Below are positions 60,168 to 64,000 of a DNA stretch of 64,000 nt, piece after piece. The translations under genes were made by a program, and so were the position numbers. The first letter of the stretch is position 1. The number at the start of each line of letters is the position of its first letter. This stretch comes from Rhodospirillales bacterium URHD0017. Its GTDB lineage: Bacteria > Pseudomonadota > Alphaproteobacteria > Reyranellales > Reyranellaceae. The stretch spans positions 244,705-308,704 of the forward strand of contig FODP01000005.1 of assembly GCA_900110395.1 (NCBI GenBank), in the 5' to 3' direction. The notes beneath the pieces are model-generated. The model was not told where the DNA came from. It saw nothing but the letters and a program-made list of their open reading frames with translations, and did no database searches.

Positions 60168-61145
60168 CTACTCGGGCTGGATGCCGCGCTTGGCCACGAT
60201 GTCGGCCCATCGCACGCGATCGCGTGCCGCGATGTCTGCGAGCGCCGCCGGCGTCGAGGTTGCAGGAGTGAGGCCCTGCTTTTCGAATGCGGTCTTGGCC
60301 TCGGCCGAATCCAGGATGGCGACGATCTCGCGGTTCAACCGATCGACGACATCGCCGGGTGTGCCTTTGGGGGCGAAGAAGCCGTACCACATGTCGACAT
60401 CGGCATCCTTGAGACCGCTTTCGCCGAGCGTCGGCACGTCGGGTAGTTGCGGACGACGCTCCGCACTGCCGACGGCCAGCGCCTTGAGCTTGCCGGCCTG
60501 GATGTAGGAAGCGGCTACATGGACGGGCAAGAACATGTAGCCGACTTGCCCCGACAAGAGATCCTGCACCGCACCCGCCGACCCTTTGTAGGGAACGTGG
60601 ACCAGCTCGATGCCCGACGCGGTCTCGAGCAGCGCCATCGCCAGGTGATGCGGCGTGCCGACGCCCGGACTGGCGTAGGTCTGCGACTGGGACCGGTCCT
60701 TGGCCAGCGCGATCATCTCGGCGAGCGTGCCGGGCTTCTGCTGGGGGTGGGCGACCAACACCAGCGTGCCCCAGGCGCTGAGGCCCAGCGGGGCAAAATC
60801 CGTCACCGGGTCATAAGGCAGATTGCGGAACAGGCTGGCATTCATCACCAGCGTGTTGACCGACGACATGATCGTGAGGCCGTCAGGCTTGGCGCGGGCC
60901 ACCTGCAGGCTGCCGATGTTTCCCGAGGCGCCGGGCAGGTTCTCCACCACCACCGGTTGGCCAAGCTTGGGCGACAGGCGCTCGGCCACGAAACGGGCGA
61001 TGAAATCAGGCCCGCCGGCTGGTGTGAACGGCACGACCACCCGCATTGGCTGGTCCGGCCAGGCGTGGGCTGCCGGCGATAGAGCCGCCGCAGCCACGAC
61101 ACCAACGCATGTCAGGACCTGGCGGCGGCGCACGAGATCCCTCAA
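60168..61145 (-). CDS. Bug/TctC-family solute-binding protein
   Basis: A 325-residue periplasmic binding protein starting at TTG with AGGAGG five bases upstream. Signal peptide about residues 1-28 (RRRQVLTCVGVVAAAALSPA, then AHA). MRVVVPFTPAGGPDFIARFV, VVENLPGASGNIGSLQVARA and VPYKGSAGAVQDLLSGQVGY are Bug-family motifs. The A-T-TE gene follows immediately, so an imported carboxylate could be that enzyme's substrate, which is inference. Confidence 0.92.
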   Translation of the reverse strand: MRDLVRRRQVLTCVGVVAAAALSPAAHAWPDQPMRVVVPFTPAGGPDFIARFVAERLSPKLGQPVVVENLPGASGNIGSLQVARAKPDGLTIMSSVNTLVMNASLFRNLPYDPVTDFAPLGLSAWGTLVLVAHPQQKPGTLAEMIALAKDRSQSQTYASPGVGTPHHLAMALLETASGIELVHVPYKGSAGAVQDLLSGQVGYMFLPVHVAASYIQAGKLKALAVGSAERRPQLPDVPTLGESGLKDADVDMWYGFFAPKGTPGDVVDRLNREIVAILDSAEAKTAFEKQGLTPATSTPAALADIAARDRVRWADIVAKRGIQPE

Positions 61146-61242
61146 GCGTTCCTCCTACGAAGCACGGTTTTAGGATACCGTGGGCCCAAATCGGGGGTCC
61201 TGAGACGAAACTGTGACCAAGGAACCGCCGGGGAGGCCTGCG

Positions 61243-61920
61243 ATGCCGCTGCACGGCAAGGGAATGCTGATCGTGTTCAACGAGGTGAAGGCCCGCGACG
61301 AACGCGATTTCAACGAGTGGTACAATCGCGAGCACATCGATGAGCGGGTGAACCTGCCGGGCTTTCACACCGGGCGGCGTTACGTCGCCGTGCGCGGCTC
61401 GCCCAAGTATCTCGCGACCTACGAATGCGACACGGTCGAGGACCTGGCGACGCCGGGCTACCTGGCCCTGCTCGCCAACCAGACGCCGTGGACGCAGGCG
61501 GTGATGGCGAAGTTCACCAAGTTCACGCGGCTCACCGTGCGCGTGCAGGCCGATCTGGCGCACGGCGTCGGCGGCGCCGTGGCCGCGGTGCGTTTCGTGC
61601 CCGACCCGCGCTCGCGCAAGGCCCTGGTCGAATGGCTGAACGGGACGGCGCTGCCCAAGGCAATCGAGCGGCCGGGCATGGTGGGCGCCATGGCGGCGGA
61701 GAACGATCTCGAAGTCGCGAATGCGCCCTTGCAGTCCAAGAGCAGGGACGCACCCAGAGCCGACGAAGCCGAATGGGTGGCATTGCTGGAGGGCAGCGAC
61801 GCCGGCACCGTGGGTGCGGCGGCGCGGGCGACGTTCACGCTGGCGAAGCTCAAGAATTTTGGCGTAACCGTGGCGCCGACGATCGGGACCTACCGGTACC
61901 TGTTCGGCAATCAGCGGTGA
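61243..61920 (+). CDS. Dimeric alpha-beta-barrel-like protein of unknown function
   Basis: A 225-residue protein. The N-terminal half has GMLIVFNEVKARDERDFNEW then YNREHIDERVNLPGF and RYLAT-like strand KYLATYEC, a pattern seen in EthD/DUF4286-type dimeric ferredoxin-like proteins; the C-terminal half repeats the fold weakly. I set the start at the ATG at 61243, which has GGGGAGG seven bases upstream; a GTG at 61213 is also in frame. Divergent from the Bug gene. No function assigned. Confidence 0.75.
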   Translation: MPLHGKGMLIVFNEVKARDERDFNEWYNREHIDERVNLPGFHTGRRYVAVRGSPKYLATYECDTVEDLATPGYLALLANQTPWTQAVMAKFTKFTRLTVRVQADLAHGVGGAVAAVRFVPDPRSRKALVEWLNGTALPKAIERPGMVGAMAAENDLEVANAPLQSKSRDAPRADEAEWVALLEGSDAGTVGAAARATFTLAKLKNFGVTVAPTIGTYRYLFGNQR

Positions 61921-61942
61921 AGCCCAGCGTATAGCTTTCTCT

Positions 61943-61967
61943 TCTCCTCCCCGTCTGCGGGAGAGGA
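61943..61967. repeat. Short family B palindrome
   Basis: TCTCCTCCCCG and CGGGAGAGGA form an imperfect hairpin after the dimeric-barrel gene. It is related to the copies at 32470, 47482 and 55550 and could end that gene's transcript. Confidence 0.6.
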
Positions 61968-62027
61968 CATAAGAGGATGACATAAGTTTGAGCTATCGTT
62001 GACCGAACCATCGCGTATGGTCCGCCG

Positions 62028-62879
62028 GTGACCGCCAAGCAGAAGGTCTTCTGGCTCCGCCTCGTGGCGCTGATCGGGCTCTGCCTGCCCGCGCTCGAGC
62101 TTGCGTGGCGCTGGTACAACGGCGATCTCGAGCCCAGGCCCGTGACCGTGGCCACGCATTCGACCGGCGACTGGGCCGTTATCTTCCTCATGCTGTCGCT
62201 CGCCATGACACCGGCACGGGCGCTGTTCGACTGGATGCCGCTGGTGCAGATCCGCCGGCGCATCGGCGTCGCCGCCGCGCTCTATGCCGGCGCGCACTTC
62301 CTGATCTACGTGCTCGACCAGAAATGGAACCTGGTCGTGGTCGCAACCGAGATCATCAAGCGCTTCTATCTCACGATCGGTTTCGTCACCCTGCTGATGC
62401 TGGTGGCGCTCGCCGTCACCTCGACCGACGGCTGGCAGAAGCGTCTGCGGCGCAACTGGAAGCGTTTGCACTGGCTGATCTATCCTGCGGCCTTCATCGC
62501 CATCGTCCACTTCTTCATCCAGTCCAAGGTCAAGATCGGCGAGCCCGCCTTCACCGCCGGCCTGTTCGCCTGGCTCATACTGTGGCGCGTCCTGCCGGCG
62601 AAGCTGCAGCGCAACTACCTTGGGCTCGTGATCCTTGGCGTTGCGGCAACGTTCGCCACCGTCGTTTTCGAGGCGGCCTGGTATTGGCTGGTGAACGGCC
62701 GTGATCCGATGGTCGCGCTGCTGGCCAACCTCGATCCGGAGCTCGCCTTCCGGCCGGCGCAGAAGGTGCTGATCGCCTCGCTGCTGGTGATCCTGGCGGT
62801 GGCGCTGCGGCGACTCACACTGGCTGCAAACAAGCTCTGGACGAAGCGCTATATCCAGACAACTATACCGGCTCCCTGA
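62028..62879 (+). CDS. msrQ: MsrQ-like heme-binding membrane protein (ferric reductase domain)
   Basis: A 283-residue inner-membrane protein starting at GTG. Six or more helices carry conserved histidines, for example in YAGAHFLIYVLDQKW and WKRLHWLIYPAAFIAIVHFF, typical of the heme b-binding ferric-reductase-like MsrQ. MsrQ passes electrons to the periplasmic methionine sulfoxide reductase MsrP. No msrP gene lies next to it in this window, although they are usually paired. Confidence 0.85.
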   Translation: MTAKQKVFWLRLVALIGLCLPALELAWRWYNGDLEPRPVTVATHSTGDWAVIFLMLSLAMTPARALFDWMPLVQIRRRIGVAAALYAGAHFLIYVLDQKWNLVVVATEIIKRFYLTIGFVTLLMLVALAVTSTDGWQKRLRRNWKRLHWLIYPAAFIAIVHFFIQSKVKIGEPAFTAGLFAWLILWRVLPAKLQRNYLGLVILGVAATFATVVFEAAWYWLVNGRDPMVALLANLDPELAFRPAQKVLIASLLVILAVALRRLTLAANKLWTKRYIQTTIPAP

Positions 62880-62894
62880 TCTTTGGAGGCTGGT

Positions 62895-63683
62895 ATGTTG
62901 AAGAGACGGAGTTGGCTCGGCTTGGCGCTTGCCTCGTCGATGGTGCCGGGCCTGGCACAGGCACAGGACAGCGTGGTCGTCTTCGCCGCCGCGAGCCTGA
63001 AGAACGCCCTGGATGAGATCGCCGCGACCTGGTCCAAGGACACCGGCAAGCCCGGTCCCAAGATCTCCTATGCCGCGAGCTCCGCGCTGGCCAAGCAGAT
63101 GGAACAGGGCGCGCCGGCCGACCTGTTCATCTCCGCCGACCTCGGCTGGATGGACTACGTCGCCGGCAAGAACCTGATCAAGGCCGACACGCGCTTCAAC
63201 CTTCTGGGCAACAAGATCGTCCTGATTGCCCCCAAGGATTCCAAGACCACGACGCTCGCCATCTCCGGCGCCGACCTCACCAAGGCGCTGGCCGGTGGGC
63301 GGCTGTCGATGGCCAATATCGACTCGGTGCCGGCCGGCAAGTACGGCAAGGCCGCCCTGGAAAAGCTCGGCGCCTGGACCGCCGTAAAGGACAGCATCGC
63401 CCAGGCCGAGAACGTGCGTGCCGCGCTCTTGCTGGTCGCGCGCGGCGAAGCGCCGCTCGGCATCGTCTACGGCACCGACGCCGCGGCCGAGCCCAACGTC
63501 AGGATCGTCGCGACCTTCCCGGAGGAGTCGCATCCGCCCATCATCTATCCCGCTGCGCTCACCAAGGACGCGAAGAATGCCGATGCCAAGGCCTTCCTCG
63601 ATTTCCTGCGCAGCGCCAAGGCGCGTACCTCGTTCGAGAAGCAGGGCTTCACGGGCCTGGTGAAGTCAGCTTCCTCGACATGA
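62895..63683 (+). CDS. modA: Molybdate ABC transporter substrate-binding protein
   Basis: A 262-residue periplasmic protein with a signal peptide (MLKRRSWLGLALASSMVPGL then AQAQ). VVVFAAASLKNALDEIAATW, YAASSALAKQMEQGAPADLF and GEAPLGIVYGTDAA are ModA signatures; the first and second supply oxyanion ligands. GGAGG lies five bases before the ATG. The modB start overlaps its stop by four bases. It should feed molybdenum cofactor synthesis, which the hydroxylase at 53168 requires. Confidence 0.95.
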   Translation: MLKRRSWLGLALASSMVPGLAQAQDSVVVFAAASLKNALDEIAATWSKDTGKPGPKISYAASSALAKQMEQGAPADLFISADLGWMDYVAGKNLIKADTRFNLLGNKIVLIAPKDSKTTTLAISGADLTKALAGGRLSMANIDSVPAGKYGKAALEKLGAWTAVKDSIAQAENVRAALLLVARGEAPLGIVYGTDAAAEPNVRIVATFPEESHPPIIYPAALTKDAKNADAKAFLDFLRSAKARTSFEKQGFTGLVKSASST

Positions 63684-64000
63684 CGCCTGAGGAGTGGACA
63701 GCGGTCAGGCTGAGCCTGCTGGTCGCCACCACGGCGACCCTGGCCAGCCTGCCGTTCGGCGTCGCCATCGCCTGGCTGCTGGCGCGCAAGGATTTCTGGG
63801 GCAAGGGGCTTCTCGACACGCTGGTCCATCTGCCGCTGATCCTGCCACCGGTCGTGACCGGCTATTTGCTGCTGATCTCCTTCGGCAAGCGCGGCCCGAT
63901 CGGCGCCTTTCTCGACCAGGCCTTCGGCATCGTCTTCTCCTTCCGCTGGACCGGGGCGGCGCTGGCCTGCGCGGTGATGGGCTTCCCCTTGCTGGTGCGC
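63680..64000 (+). CDS. modB: Molybdate ABC transporter permease, N-terminal part
   Basis: The first 107 codons of a permease that continues past the right edge. MTPEEWTAVRLSLLVATTAT is followed by a helix with SLPFGVAIAWLLARKDF and then HLPLILPPVVTGYLLL, the ModB signature. Overlaps modA by four bases (ATGA), so both belong to one operon; modC is expected downstream. Confidence 0.93.
   Translation, partial: MTPEEWTAVRLSLLVATTATLASLPFGVAIAWLLARKDFWGKGLLDTLVHLPLILPPVVTGYLLLISFGKRGPIGAFLDQAFGIVFSFRWTGAALACAVMGFPLLVR

Overview
The window is GC-rich, densely packed chromosomal DNA from an alphaproteobacterium. The lineage signals are a SAM-II riboswitch in front of metX-metW, a RegB/RegA (ActS/ActR) redox two-component pair, a GloB-methyltransferase pair, a tyrC-hisC-chorismate mutase cluster, several Bug-type solute-binding proteins, a LigC-like DNA ligase and palindromic repeats starting TGTCATCCCGAGCG. 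A Rhodospirillales/Reyranella-like host is my best guess from gene content. It is an inference, not something the sequence proves. I see no phage, plasmid, transposase, CRISPR array or rRNA. One tRNA-Gly(CCC) is present.

Layout. 1-2904: a leftward operon of DUF2333 protein, TauE/SafE exporter, TIGR02186 membrane protein and the start of a universal stress protein. 2990-9491: esterase and MFS transporter, gloB with a methyltransferase, a dehydrogenase, a YbaK-type deacylase, signal peptidase I and a GNAT protein. 9492-10045: a gene-free stretch with a striking nested palindrome, followed by a LysE exporter. 10782-12732: metX-metW under a SAM-II riboswitch, terminator and promoter. 12814-15656: chorismate mutase, hisC and arogenate/prephenate dehydrogenase. 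15688-20741: ChaC, TetR, a Cys/Met-metabolism PLP enzyme, a hydroxyproline dehydratase coupled to an acyl-CoA dehydrogenase, and a cupin. 20759-22798: tRNA-Gly, a DpgC-like dioxygenase and a SET protein. 22713-27721: RegB-RegA running directly into a compact branched-chain amino-acid-type ABC transporter whose LivM and LivG are fused and whose ATPase domains are shortened.

27726-45529 is mostly housekeeping and accessory genes: Nudix, pyrC, a penicillin-binding-like hydrolase, an MBL-fold protein, a GH5 glycosidase, a GntP permease, a DNA ligase, a Bug protein, an MFS gene broken by three single-base deletions, a second MFS gene, a PRC-barrel protein, a PEP mutase-family lyase, DUF4142 and a lipoprotein. 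45621-51392 is a complete dipeptide/oligopeptide-type ABC importer: two permeases, two ATPases and a Tat-exported binding protein. 51417-61145 is a catabolic-looking block: a GST, then a leftward run of a Bug protein, an 854-residue adenylation-carrier-thioesterase enzyme, an enolase-superfamily dehydratase, a NIPSNAP protein, an orphan molybdenum hydroxylase large subunit and a quinone oxidoreductase. The window closes with a dimeric-barrel protein, MsrQ, and modA followed by the start of modB. The molybdate importer fits the presence of a molybdenum hydroxylase.

The observations most worth following are the stand-alone A-T-TE enzyme with a cysteine in place of the thioesterase serine; the miniaturised LivM-LivG fusion with no recognisable ABC signature; the SAM-II riboswitch wired to a terminator; the chorismate mutase carrying a decayed prephenate-dehydratase domain; and the dispersed palindromic repeat families.
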